Shown here in pieces: positions 7,200-13,733 of a stretch of 13,733 nucleotides of DNA. Source of the stretch: Candidatus Solibacter sp. (lineage in GTDB: Bacteria; Acidobacteriota; Terriglobia; Bryobacterales; Bryobacteraceae); the NCBI GenBank assembly GCA_017883345.1, contig JADGNT010000037.1:1-13733 (forward strand). Reading direction: 5' to 3'. The notes under the pieces were generated by a model. It was not told the DNA's origin and made no database searches. It saw nothing but the letters and a program-made list of their open reading frames with translations. Made by a program: the position numbers and the translations under genes. The first letter of the stretch is position 1; each line of letters starts with the position of its first letter.

Positions 7200-7673
7200 T
7201 CAAGCCCGCTTAGCGACCGGCTTCCTGGCCTTGCTCTTCTTCGCTAACGCCAGAGTCTTCTTTTTCTGCTCCAGCGCCTTGGCCAGGTCGGCGATCGTAT
7301 TTTTCCCTAGATAATCCATGATACGCGAACGGAGGGCGATCCAGCTATCGTGCATGGAGCACGGCATGTCGTCGGAGCACTCGCTCAGACCGCTGGCACA
7401 CTGCTGGTAGGGTGCCAGCCCGTCGAGGGCTTCGACGATGTCCAACAAGCGGATCTCGCTGGCTTCCACCCGAAGCGCGAAGCCGCCAGTCGGACCCTTG
7501 CTGGAACGCAGCAGGCCCTTGCGGGCAAGCTGTTGCAGAATTTTGGCCAGGAAGTGAGCCGGGATCTCTTCCTGCTCCGCGATGTTCTTCACCATGGCAT
7601 ACTTGCCTTCTTGCACTCGCGCCAGGTGAACAAAGGCGCGAATTGCGTACTCGGCCGAACGAGAATAGATCAT
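7200..7673 (-). CDS. Rrf2 family transcriptional regulator, IscR-like with Fe-S cysteine triad
   Basis: Rrf2 regulators are small winged-helix dimers; many bind a [2Fe-2S] or [4Fe-4S] cluster and sense iron, Fe-S status, NO or redox state. The 157-residue protein starts MIYSRSAEYAIRAFVHLA, the classic family N-terminus, followed by the helix-turn-helix (IAEQEEIPAHFLAKILQQL, about 31-49) and wing GPTGGFAL (60-67). Cys92, Cys99 and Cys105 match the E. coli IscR ligand positions (92, 98, 104) with one extra residue in the first gap, and His108 is near IscR His107. The C-terminal 20 residues are Lys/Ala-rich (for example KKSKARKPVAKRA), resembling a nucleic-acid-binding tail. I chose ATG 7673 over an adjacent in-frame TTG because it fits the family N-terminus. 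The gene is followed by clpP. Autoregulation through the inverted repeat upstream is likely but inferred. The exact signal is unknown. Confidence 0.92.
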   Translation of the reverse strand: MIYSRSAEYAIRAFVHLARVQEGKYAMVKNIAEQEEIPAHFLAKILQQLARKGLLRSSKGPTGGFALRVEASEIRLLDIVEALDGLAPYQQCASGLSECSDDMPCSMHDSWIALRSRIMDYLGKNTIADLAKALEQKKKTLALAKKSKARKPVAKRA

Positions 7674-7692
7674 CAAAAACCCCCGTTTGAAT

Positions 7693-7710
7693 CGGAGTAA
7701 AGCTACTCCG
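7693..7710. promoter_or_regulatory. Candidate Rrf2 operator (perfect 7+4+7 inverted repeat)
   Basis: CGGAGTAAAGCTACTCCG has 7-bp arms (CGGAGTA/TACTCCG) around four central bases. It ends 20 bases upstream of the regulator ATG, between the candidate promoter and the ribosome site. Dimeric winged-helix regulators bind such symmetric sites, and Rrf2 members often autoregulate. The sequence does not match the IscR or NsrR consensus that I recall, so assignment rests on position and symmetry. It could also be a short mRNA stem-loop in the leader. Confidence 0.5.
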
Positions 7711-7712
7711 TT

Positions 7713-7746
7713 ATCTTAAATGTTCCCACATCCGCGCGCAAGTCAA
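7713..7746 (-). promoter_or_regulatory. Possible promoter of the rrf2-clpP unit
   Basis: The minus strand has TTGACT (7746-7741), 5 of 6 to the -35 consensus. TAAGAT (7718-7713) is a -10-like hexamer, but the spacer of 22 is too long. A 17-base spacer gives only ACATTT. This AT-richer patch is clearly distinct from the surrounding GC-rich DNA, but the -10 is not settled. A regulator-activated promoter with poor spacing is possible. Confidence 0.3.
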
Positions 7747-7784
7747 TTTGTTTCTGCGTAAATCGGCTGGCGGTTTACTGCTGG

Positions 7785-7799
7785 GGCGGCGGGGCCGCC
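7785..7799. repeat. GC palindrome
   Basis: GGCGGC, GGG, GCCGCC: a perfect 6-bp stem-loop in the gap between the regulator and dehydrogenase genes. With its flank it begins TGGGGCGGC, the same as the hairpin at 2531-2553, so the two may be members of one palindrome family. Confidence 0.4.
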
Positions 7800-7840
7800 G
7801 GACTCTCTCACGGGGAATGCCGTTTGACGGAGATGCCATT

Positions 7841-7951
7841 CAACGCAGAGACGCTGAGATAAGCGCAGAGAAAACCGGGAACAGGCGGAAGGGAATCGGC
7901 GAATCACGCGTTTCCGGGTGGCGCGCGGAGGAAGCAGAGAGCGCAGAGGAA
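7841..7951. repeat. Degenerate GCAGAG-type repeats downstream of the dehydrogenase gene
   Basis: Two blocks (7841-7872 and 7924-7951) contain variations on ACGCAGAGACGC / GCGCAGAG / GCAGAGAGCGCAGAGG. The units CGCAGAG or GCAGAG recur five times with no open gene around them. Similar CTCTGCGT-like strings are, from memory, common intergenic repeats in Acidobacteriota and other soil bacteria. A related GCAAAG form is found on the other side of the dehydrogenase gene (9126-9150). Confidence 0.45.
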
Positions 7952-7965
7952 GTGCCGGCGATGAA

Positions 7966-9102
7966 TCAGAGCGCGCGGGAGACGATTTCGCGTAATTCCT
8001 CCTCGGTCAGGACGATTGGGTTGCCTTTCATGCTGCTGGCCTGCGCCGCCTTTTCCACCAGGACAGTGAGATGGCTCGCGGCGACGCCGTAGGTGCGCAG
8101 CGGCGGAATCTCCAGCTTTTGGCACAGGGCGGTGATCCAGGCGACGCCATCCGGTGCGGTGGCGTGGGGCCTCCCAGTTAAGAGACGCGCGACTTCGTCG
8201 TAGCGTGTCAGTTTTTCCGGGGCGCGGGCGCGGAGGGCACGGACGTTGACCTCCATGACGTAGGGCAGCAGCCCAGCGCAGACTGCGCCGTGGGGGGCGG
8301 CCCACATGCCGCCGATTGGGGCAGCGAAGCCGTGGACGGCGCCGAGCCCGGCGTTGGCCAGCGCCATCCCGCCCAGCAGGCTGGCCCATGCCATGTCACA
8401 ACGGGCCGCGCGATCGCCGCCGTTCTCCCAGACGCGCGGCAGGGCGGACGCGGCACGGCGCATGCCTTCGACGCAGAACTGGTCGGTCATGGGGTTGGCG
8501 CGGAGGGAGACGTAGGGCTCGATCAACTGGGTGAGGGCGTCGAGGCCGGTGGATGCGGTGATGGCGCGGGGGAGATGGTAGGTGAGTTCGGGATCGACGA
8601 CGGCCAGGCGGGGGAGCATGGATGCGCTGCGCAGGCTGGCTTTGACGCGGTGCAGGGGGCTGGCGAGGACGGCGTTGCGGGTGACTTCGCTGCCGGTGCC
8701 GGCGGTGGTGGGGATGGCGATGCAGGGGGCGGCGGGGAGGGTGAGGGGATGGCCGAGGCCGATGACTTCGAGGTAGTCCAAGGGGTCGCCGGGGTTGGTG
8801 AAGAGGGCGGCGAGGGCTTTGGCGGCGTCGAGCGCGCTGCCGCCGCCGAAGGCGATGACGAAGTCGCAATCGCGGGGGGCGGTGCGGATGAGGTCGAGCG
8901 TGGGCTCGCCGGGGACGGCGAAGGGGACGGTCGAGACGTGGGCGGCTTGGAGGGCCTTTTGAAGGGGGGCAGCGCGATCGGGCGAGGCGCCGGTGACGAG
9001 GAGGGCGCGGCGGCCCAGGGAGGCGGCGGCGGCGGGGACCTGGCGGAGGGTTCCCTCGCCGAAGAGGATGCGGGCGGCGGTGGCGAATTCAAAAGGTGGC
9101 AT
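7966..9102 (-). CDS. Iron-containing (group III) alcohol dehydrogenase family protein
   Basis: This family of NAD(P)-dependent dehydrogenases includes lactaldehyde reductase FucO, butanol dehydrogenases and maleylacetate reductase. The 378-residue protein shows the family order: FATAARILFGEGTL (6-19), the nucleotide-binding GGGSALDAAKA (86-96), PTTAGTGSEVT (131-141), GLDALTQLIEPYVS (186-199), AVHGFAAPIGG (255-265) and PHGAVCAGLLP (270-280). Metal ligands by comparison with FucO are Asp188, His257 and His271, but the expected second ligand (Asp+4, His) is Gln192. It may bind metal differently or have another substrate. The frame stays open 83 codons upstream to 9351, but that part is repeat-like. 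ATG 9102 matches the family N-terminus, although no Shine-Dalgarno site is seen. It stands alone, divergent from the carboxylesterase gene. The substrate is unknown. Confidence 0.9.
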   Translation of the reverse strand: MPPFEFATAARILFGEGTLRQVPAAAASLGRRALLVTGASPDRAAPLQKALQAAHVSTVPFAVPGEPTLDLIRTAPRDCDFVIAFGGGSALDAAKALAALFTNPGDPLDYLEVIGLGHPLTLPAAPCIAIPTTAGTGSEVTRNAVLASPLHRVKASLRSASMLPRLAVVDPELTYHLPRAITASTGLDALTQLIEPYVSLRANPMTDQFCVEGMRRAASALPRVWENGGDRAARCDMAWASLLGGMALANAGLGAVHGFAAPIGGMWAAPHGAVCAGLLPYVMEVNVRALRARAPEKLTRYDEVARLLTGRPHATAPDGVAWITALCQKLEIPPLRTYGVAASHLTVLVEKAAQASSMKGNPIVLTEEELREIVSRAL

Positions 9103-9464
9103 GGGGTGAGGGGACGAAGAAGAATGTTTCGCGCAAAGGAGCAAAGAGCGCCAAGAAGACCACCAAGAAAAACGGTGGATAGGCAAGGGATTTCGGGTGA
9201 CCGGCCGCGGGGGCAAGTGGCTTCGCCGGGGATGGGTACAAGTGGTTTCCTTGGTTCGGGTTGGGGCCAAAAATGGGTTCGTTTGGCAAAATGCAATCTC
9301 CGGGCGAGTTTCGCTGGTTCTGGCGGCGGTACGGCACGGCGAAACCCTCATTCACAGGATACAACGGCGATTTTCGGTCCTATGTGGCAACCCATTTGTT
9401 ATCAATGGAAAATAGTTGAAATCGCGTGTGACTGCACTGTGGCATGTGGTAGATTAGGCTCACC
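9103..9464. other. Divergent intergenic region between dehydrogenase and carboxylesterase genes, repeat-like
   Basis: No supported gene. The part nearest the dehydrogenase (about 9123-9175) has GCGCAAAGGAGCAAAGAGCG followed by AAGAAGACCACCAAGAAAAA, degenerate repeats similar in style to those at 7841-7951. Around 9265-9300 the minus strand can be read as LPNEPIFGPNPNQ or CQTNPFLAPTRT. From memory such strings occur in many spurious acidobacterial and planctomycete ORFs, a sign of a dispersed element. The last 60 bases before the carboxylesterase ATG are AT-richer and should hold its promoter. I see TTGAAA at 9416-9421 and TAGATT at 9450-9455, but they are not properly spaced. Confidence 0.4.
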
Positions 9465-11051
9465 ATGTCCGGAACGTCCGCCTGGATCCTCCTGAAGACG
9501 GGCCAATGCGCCCTTTTAGCCGGCATATTACTGCTTCCGCACGCTCTGCGGGCGCAGTTGCGCTCTGTCGAGCAGCGCACCGCCAATGGTGTTTTGGAAG
9601 GCGTGATCAGCGCCGATGGCAAGGTCCGCACCTTCAAAGGCATTCCGTATGCCGCGCCGCCGGTCGGCCCGTTACGCTGGAAAGCGCCGCAGCCGGCGGC
9701 GGCCTGGACCGGGGTTCGGAAAGCCACCGAGTATCCGGCGCGCTGCATGCAGGCTCCGATCTATCCGGACATGATCTTCCACGACAACGGACCGAGCGAA
9801 GATTGCCTGTATCTGAACCTGTGGATGCCGGCGGCGCCGGCGCAGCCGCGGCTGCCGGTCATGGTGTGGATCTATGGGGGAGGCTTTGCGGCGGGAGCAA
9901 CTTCGGAACCACGGCAGGACGGAGGCAACCTGTCGAAGAAGGGCGTGCTGGTAGTGTCGATGAATTACCGGCTGGGGATCTTCGGATTTTTGGCGCATCC
10001 GGCGTTGGCCAAGGAATCGGGGCATGACGCGACGGGAAACTATGGCCTGCTGGATCAAGTGGCGGCGCTCAAATGGGTGCGGGACAACATCGCGGTGTTC
10101 GGCGGCGATCCGAACAATGTTACGATTTTCGGCGAATCGGCGGGCTCGTTTTCGGTCAGCGCGCTGATGGCGTCGCCGCTCGCCCAGGGGCTGTTCCGGC
10201 GAGCGATTGGCGAGAGCGGCGCCTTTTTTGGGGATACGCTGCGCATGCAGTCGCGCGCGGAGACGGAGAAGGCCGGTGTGGAATTTGCGAAATCGTCGCT
10301 GGGAACGGATTCCCTGGAGGCTCTGCGCGCCAAACCGGCTGCCGAGATTCTGCAAGCCGCGTCCAAAGCTGGGGCGGCGCGGTTTGTCCCCAACATCGAT
10401 GGGTACTTCCTGCCGGAAAGCGTGGAGGCGATTTTTGCCGCCGGCAAGCAAAGTCATGTACCGCTGCTGGCCGGGTGGAACGCCGATGAAATGACCTACC
10501 GGGCCATCTTTGGAAACACAGATCCCACCGCGGAGAACTTCCTGGCGCGCGCCCGCGCGTTCTACGGCGACCATGCCGAAACTGTCCTGAAGCTCTATCC
10601 GGCGGCGACGGCCGCGCAGGCCAAGCGATCGGCGCAAGACCTGGCGGGGGACCGGTTCATCGGCTACTCCACCTGGAAATGGATGGAGCAGCAACTGAAG
10701 ACCGGACAGGCTCCGGTCTACCGCTACCGGTTCGAGCAGACACTTCCCTTGGCGGCCGACGCGGCTGCCGATGCGGAACCGGCGGCTCCCCACGCGTCGG
10801 AGATCGAGTTCGTGTTCCAGGTGCTGTCTTCGAGAAAGCTGCCGTGGCGGCCGGAAGACCGCAAGGTGTCGGATCTGATGGGCTCCTACTGGAGCAACTT
10901 CGCCAAGACCGGGGATCCCAACGGCGACGGCCTGGCGCGATGGCCGGCATACAGCCCGGACGGATACCAGGTGGTGCATCTGAGGGCCGACCCTGGCGCG
11001 GCGCCTGACGCGCACCGCGCGCGCTATCAATTCCTCGATGGGGTTCGGTAG
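9465..11051 (+). CDS. Type-B carboxylesterase/lipase family protein, secreted
   Basis: An alpha/beta hydrolase that cleaves carboxylic esters; the true substrate is unknown and could be acyl groups on plant polymers, lipids or small esters. The 528-residue protein has an N-terminal hydrophobic leader ending PHALRA (cleavage near Ala30), so it is exported. Family motifs are KGIPYAAPPVGPLRWKAPQP (58-77), EDCLYLNLW (112-120), the oxyanion loop YGGGF (137-141), NYGLLDQVAALKWVRDNI (192-209) and the nucleophile elbow GESAGS (223-228, Ser225). Triad partners are probably Glu342 (in NADEMTYR) and His443 (in PHASEIEFVF). Cys94 and Cys114 are spaced like the conserved disulfide. The ATG at 9465 is the first in frame and gives a full signal peptide; its ribosome site is weak. 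It is the only gene of its transcription unit that can be seen. Confidence 0.94.
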   Translation: MSGTSAWILLKTGQCALLAGILLLPHALRAQLRSVEQRTANGVLEGVISADGKVRTFKGIPYAAPPVGPLRWKAPQPAAAWTGVRKATEYPARCMQAPIYPDMIFHDNGPSEDCLYLNLWMPAAPAQPRLPVMVWIYGGGFAAGATSEPRQDGGNLSKKGVLVVSMNYRLGIFGFLAHPALAKESGHDATGNYGLLDQVAALKWVRDNIAVFGGDPNNVTIFGESAGSFSVSALMASPLAQGLFRRAIGESGAFFGDTLRMQSRAETEKAGVEFAKSSLGTDSLEALRAKPAAEILQAASKAGAARFVPNIDGYFLPESVEAIFAAGKQSHVPLLAGWNADEMTYRAIFGNTDPTAENFLARARAFYGDHAETVLKLYPAATAAQAKRSAQDLAGDRFIGYSTWKWMEQQLKTGQAPVYRYRFEQTLPLAADAAADAEPAAPHASEIEFVFQVLSSRKLPWRPEDRKVSDLMGSYWSNFAKTGDPNGDGLARWPAYSPDGYQVVHLRADPGAAPDAHRARYQFLDGVR

Positions 11052-11570
11052 TGGCGCCGCGCCGAAATCGCTAGCGGGCGCCAGACCCCGTTGTCCGGAT
11101 GTAGTCTGGAATCGGCCACCGAACCTTGCCAACCCGGTTCAGCATCCGCACCGATAGTTCAGCCTCTTTGTCACTGGCAGTGAATACCGACTTTCCTTGG
11201 CTAGTTTTCAACGGGAAGACTACCCAAAACAATTCATAGGAGTAGTCACGAGGCGGCACGGCTCCTAACATTTCCAACAAGCAGTATGGGCAGGTGACCG
11301 CGGCGGGGCCGGCGCGCAATCCGCCATTCGGACTCAGACTGCCGTTCTAGCAGGCCGTGTGGGATAAGGCTCCGCCTTGTCCATTGGAGCTTCGCCCGGA
11401 CTTCGCGATCCCGGCCGCGGCCCCCTCCGCGACGACGGAATCCGGCGTCGACCTTTTCCCGACGAATGACCGCCGCTTCGAGCGGCTGACGAATCCGGGC
11501 ATCCATTTTATCGCCGGGATGGATGTGAACCTTTTCTGAAGGGACGCGGGGTTTGCTACGATCGGACCGC
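11052..11570. other. Decayed-looking intergenic region
   Basis: About 520 bases between two plus-strand genes. Short open frames exist on both strands (minus 11071-11319 described separately; plus 11357-11539 ending [15 protein letters not shown]; minus 11246-11572), but none has a ribosome site or a family that I recognise. GC content is lower than in either flanking gene, particularly at about 11085-11280. It looks like remnants of older genes. The final about 30 bases carry the weak ribosome-site region of the dehydratase. No convincing promoter or terminator was seen. Confidence 0.4.
11071..11319 (-). pseudogene. Possible remnant or small hypothetical protein with CPYC motif
   Basis: An 82-codon open frame whose first possible start is TTG (an upstream in-frame TAG lies about 35 bases away), with no ATG near the N-terminus and no ribosome site. 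The translation has natural protein character: CPYCLLEMLG near the N-terminus, then SYELFWVVFPLKTSQGKSVF and SDKEAELSVRMLNRVGKVRW. I do not recognise the family. CPYC could be half of a zinc site or a thioredoxin-like motif, but too little remains to say. Low GC compared with its neighbours argues for a foreign or decaying gene. It may equally be chance. Confidence 0.25.
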
Positions 11571-13538
11571 ATGGCTATGGATGCTCAACGTATTCTCGAT
11601 TCCGGCGACGGATCGCTTTTCGATGTCCCATCGAAGGCGCGCGGGCCGCAAGGCTCGGTCCCGGTGACGCCGGAAATGCTGCTGCACCGGCCCTCGGGCG
11701 ACCTCTTCGGATGGACGCAGAACGCGGGGATGGGGTGGGATCCGGCGCTATTGGGCGGCAAGGAGTTTCTCATCCTGAGCACCCACGGCGGCATACGCGC
11801 GGCCGATGGCACGCCGGTCGCCTTGGGGTATCACACCGGGCACTGGGAAGTCGCGCTGCTGATGGACGCGGCGGCCAAGGAGTTGAAGGCGCTGGGCGCG
11901 GTGCCGTTCGCGGCGTATTGCACGGACCCGTGCGACGGGCGCACGCAGGGCACCACGGGGATGTTCGATTCCCTGCCCTACCGCAACGACGCGGCGAGCA
12001 TTTTCGGGCGGCTGATCCGCTCCCTGCCCACGCGCCGCGGCGTGCTCGGCGTGGCCACGTGCGACAAGGGGCTGCCGGCCATGATGATGGCGCTGGCCGG
12101 CGCCCGCGATCTGGCGGGCGTGCTGATTCCGGGCGGCGTGACGCTGCTGCCCGAAGAGGGCGAGGACGCGGCCAAGGTGCAATCGGTGGGCGCGCGCTTC
12201 GCCCACGGGCAGATCACGCTGGCAGACGCGGCGGAAGCCATGTGCCGCTCCTGCGCATCGCCGGGAGGCGGCTGCCAGTTCCTGGGCACGGCGGCGACGG
12301 CGCAGGTGGTGGGCGAAGCGCTCGGCATGTCGCTGCCGCACTCGGCGCTGGCGCCCTCGGGGCACCCGATCTGGACGGACATGGCGCGGCGATCGGCGCG
12401 GGCGGCCATGGCGCTGGAAGCGCGCGGTCTGGCCATGCGCGATGTGCTGACGGCGGCCAGCGTGCGCAACGCGATGGTGACGCACGCCGCGTTCGGCGGG
12501 TCGACGAATCTGATTCTGCATTTGCCGGCGATCGCGTTTTCGGCCGGCCTCGTGCGTCCCACGGTGGACGATTGGACGCGCATCAACGCCCAAGTGCCGC
12601 GCCTGGTGGACGCGCTGCCCAATGGTCCGCGGATGCATCCCACCGTGCAGGTGTTCCTGGCGGGCGGCGTTCCCGAAGTGATGCTCCACTTGCGGCGCGC
12701 GGGGTTGCTGGAGACCGGCGCGCTCACCGTCTCGGGTTTCACGCTGGGCGAGACGCTGGATTGGTGGGAGCAATCGGAGCGCCGCGCCCAACTGCGGCGC
12801 GTGCTGCTGCAGCGCGACCGCGTGGACCCCGACGACGTGATCATGGACCCGGCGGGAGCCCGCCGCCGCGGGTTGACGTCCACCGTGACGTTCCCCAAGG
12901 GCAATCTCGCGCCCGGTGGATCGGTGATCAAGAGCACGTCGATCGACCCGAGCGTGGTGGGAGAGGACGGCGTGTACCGGATGAAGGGACCGGCACGCGT
13001 GTTCTCAACCGAGGAGGCGGCGGTGGCGGCGATCAAGAGCGGCGGCATCGTGGCGGGCGATGTGCTGGTGCTGATGTGCCGCGGGCCGATGGGGTCGGGG
13101 ATGGAGGAGATTTACCAGATCACGTCGGCGCTCAGGTATCTGGCGTTCGGCAAGCACGTGGCGGTGATCACGGACGCGCGCTTCAGCGGGATTTCTACGG
13201 GCGCGTGCATCGGACACGTGACGCCGGAAGCGCTGGCCGGCGGGCCGCTGGGCAGGGTGCGGGAAGGCGACACGATCGAGATCGCGATCGACCGCGGGAA
13301 GCTGGAAGGCTCGGTAAACCTGGTGGTGAACGGCGACGCGGAAGAAGGCGCCCGCGTGCTGGCGGCGCGCCCGCCGCGCGACGATCTGGCGCCGGATGCG
13401 CAGTTGCCGGACGCGACGCGGCTGTGGGCGATGCTACAGGACGCGAGCGGCGGGACGTGGGGCGGCTGCGTGTTCGATGTGGAAGCGATCGGCAAACGGC
13501 TAAACCCGGGGACAGACCCGATGTTCCCCAGGTTTTAG
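11571..13538 (+). CDS. YjhG/YagF-type sugar-acid dehydratase (IlvD/Edd family)
   Basis: IlvD/Edd enzymes are Fe-S dehydratases; the YjhG/YagF branch converts D-xylonate and similar aldonic acids to 2-keto-3-deoxy acids in the cytoplasm. The 655-residue protein has the branch signature [19 protein letters not shown] (40-58), then HGGIRAADG (72-80) and GYHTGHWE (86-93). Fe-S ligands are probably Cys121 (PCDGRTQGT), Cys164 (TCDKGLPA, with Lys166 the usual Mg-site lysine) and Cys235 (GGGCQFLGT). [14 protein letters not shown] (309-322) is the second family signature. I took ATG 11571; a TTG six codons upstream (11553) is less likely and ATG 11577 has no ribosome site. The C-terminal residues [11 protein letters not shown] are encoded by an inverted repeat and are probably not native. 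No aldolase (YjhH/YagE) or transporter gene is adjacent. The exact sugar acid is unresolved; D-xylonate is a guess from the family. Confidence 0.92.
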   Translation: MAMDAQRILDSGDGSLFDVPSKARGPQGSVPVTPEMLLHRPSGDLFGWTQNAGMGWDPALLGGKEFLILSTHGGIRAADGTPVALGYHTGHWEVALLMDAAAKELKALGAVPFAAYCTDPCDGRTQGTTGMFDSLPYRNDAASIFGRLIRSLPTRRGVLGVATCDKGLPAMMMALAGARDLAGVLIPGGVTLLPEEGEDAAKVQSVGARFAHGQITLADAAEAMCRSCASPGGGCQFLGTAATAQVVGEALGMSLPHSALAPSGHPIWTDMARRSARAAMALEARGLAMRDVLTAASVRNAMVTHAAFGGSTNLILHLPAIAFSAGLVRPTVDDWTRINAQVPRLVDALPNGPRMHPTVQVFLAGGVPEVMLHLRRAGLLETGALTVSGFTLGETLDWWEQSERRAQLRRVLLQRDRVDPDDVIMDPAGARRRGLTSTVTFPKGNLAPGGSVIKSTSIDPSVVGEDGVYRMKGPARVFSTEEAAVAAIKSGGIVAGDVLVLMCRGPMGSGMEEIYQITSALRYLAFGKHVAVITDARFSGISTGACIGHVTPEALAGGPLGRVREGDTIEIAIDRGKLEGSVNLVVNGDAEEGARVLAARPPRDDLAPDAQLPDATRLWAMLQDASGGTWGGCVFDVEAIGKRLNPGTDPMFPRF

Positions 13539-13589
13539 TGCCCGAGAAACTCCGAGAAACCCGGGGAACGCCGGGTCTGTCCCCGGGTT
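13503..13589. repeat. Large inverted repeat (REP/BIME-like) overlapping the dehydratase stop
   Basis: AACCCGGGGACAGACCCG (13503-13520) is repeated perfectly in inverse at 13572-13589. The symmetry continues inward: GTTCCCCAGGTTT (13523-13535) pairs with AAACCCGGGGAAC (13556-13568), with one mismatch and a 2-base internal mismatch. The loop is about 20 bases. The left arm covers the last 11 codons of the dehydratase gene. Such GGGTCTGTCCCC palindromes are, from memory, dispersed in acidobacterial and related genomes. It may also act as a transcription terminator or mRNA stabiliser. Confidence 0.8.
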
Positions 13590-13606
13590 CTGCGTGTGGG
13601 GTATGA

Positions 13607-13733
13607 CGTGGCGCAGGCACTTATGCCTGCCGCGTCCCCACTCATGGGGACGCTCTTGGTTCGACACGGTGTCACACCCGCAACGCGTGTCGAGACGAGT
13701 CTCGACACGGCAGGCACGAGTGCCTGCGCCACG
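13607..13733. repeat. Cluster of nested palindromes bounded by 26-bp inverted arms
   Basis: Outer arms at 13607-13632 and 13708-13733 are inverse copies with two mismatches, the right one ending exactly at the window edge. Inside lie two more hairpins: CGTCCCCA/TGGGGACG (13633-13652, loop CTCA) and an 11-bp stem CGTGTCGAGAC/GTCTCGACACG (13686-13709, 2-base gap). A smaller GACAC/GTGTC pair lies around 13662-13672. No reading frame here is credible. The order (palindromes within palindromes, right next to another inverted repeat) is that of a mosaic REP element cluster. It could continue beyond the window. Confidence 0.75.

Noticed and set aside
9103..9351. N-terminal extension of the dehydrogenase to 9351
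   Set aside because: The frame is open, but the added 83 residues are repeat-like (CQTNPFLAPTRT) and the family N-terminus fits the ATG at 9102.
8290..9495. 401-codon plus-strand ORF opposite the dehydrogenase
   Set aside because: Its translation is dominated by Gly, Asp, Glu and Ala runs from the complementary strand of a C-rich coding sequence; the dehydrogenase motifs are all on the other strand.
11711..13606. 631-codon plus-strand ORF overlapping the dehydratase
   Set aside because: Shifted frame of the dehydratase, rich in Arg/Gly/Ala, without recognisable domains. The true frame has Fe-S cysteine motifs.
13535..13732. 65-codon minus-strand ORF at the right edge
   Set aside because: It is made almost wholly of palindromic repeats, has no independent start signal, and such translations recur wherever the repeat occurs.
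13503..13733. CRISPR array or attachment site
   Set aside because: Repeats are inverted, not direct, and not separated by equal unique spacers; no integrase or cas gene is near.

Overview
The window looks like chromosomal DNA from a high-GC soil or sediment bacterium, most likely an Acidobacteriota of the Solibacter/Bryobacter type. This is inferred from the mix of families (GH28, GH95, Tat-exported Gfo/Idh/MocA, YncE-like propeller, solitary ClpP) and from the many palindromic intergenic repeats. No rRNA, tRNA, CRISPR array, transposase or phage gene was seen.

Left part (1-6441, all genes on the minus strand). The start of a secreted YncE-like beta-propeller gene runs off the left edge. After about 630 bases without a convincing gene comes a carbohydrate block, read right to left: a secreted GH95 alpha-L-fucosidase-type enzyme, a Tat-type Gfo/Idh/MocA oxidoreductase, and a lipoprotein-like GH28 polygalacturonase. 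The fucosidase and oxidoreductase genes are 64 bases apart. A GC hairpin separates the oxidoreductase from GH28. Together they suggest extracytoplasmic attack on pectic or fucosylated glycans, but no transporter or sugar kinase is in view. DNA left of about 2500 is visibly less GC-rich than the rest.

Middle (6491-9102, minus strand). A stem-loop closes a clpP gene that lies directly downstream of an Rrf2-family regulator gene with an IscR-like cysteine triad. A perfect 7+4+7 inverted repeat just upstream of the regulator is a good operator candidate. Beyond it lies an iron-type alcohol dehydrogenase gene, with degenerate repeats on both sides. One of its four metal ligands appears to be changed from His to Gln.

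Right part (9465-13733, plus strand). A secreted type-B carboxylesterase is followed by about 520 bases of decayed-looking sequence and then a YjhG/YagF-type sugar-acid dehydratase of the IlvD/Edd family. The last codons and the stop of the dehydratase lie inside the left arm of a large inverted repeat. A second cluster of nested palindromes fills the remainder to the window edge.

The fucosidase, sugar-acid dehydratase and FucO-related dehydrogenase would fit deoxy-sugar or pectin-sugar catabolism, but they are not one operon and the link is inference. No wholly new system is evident. The most unusual items are the repeat-derived dehydratase C-terminus, the dehydrogenase ligand change, the Rrf2-ClpP pair with its candidate operator, and the several families of dispersed palindromes.
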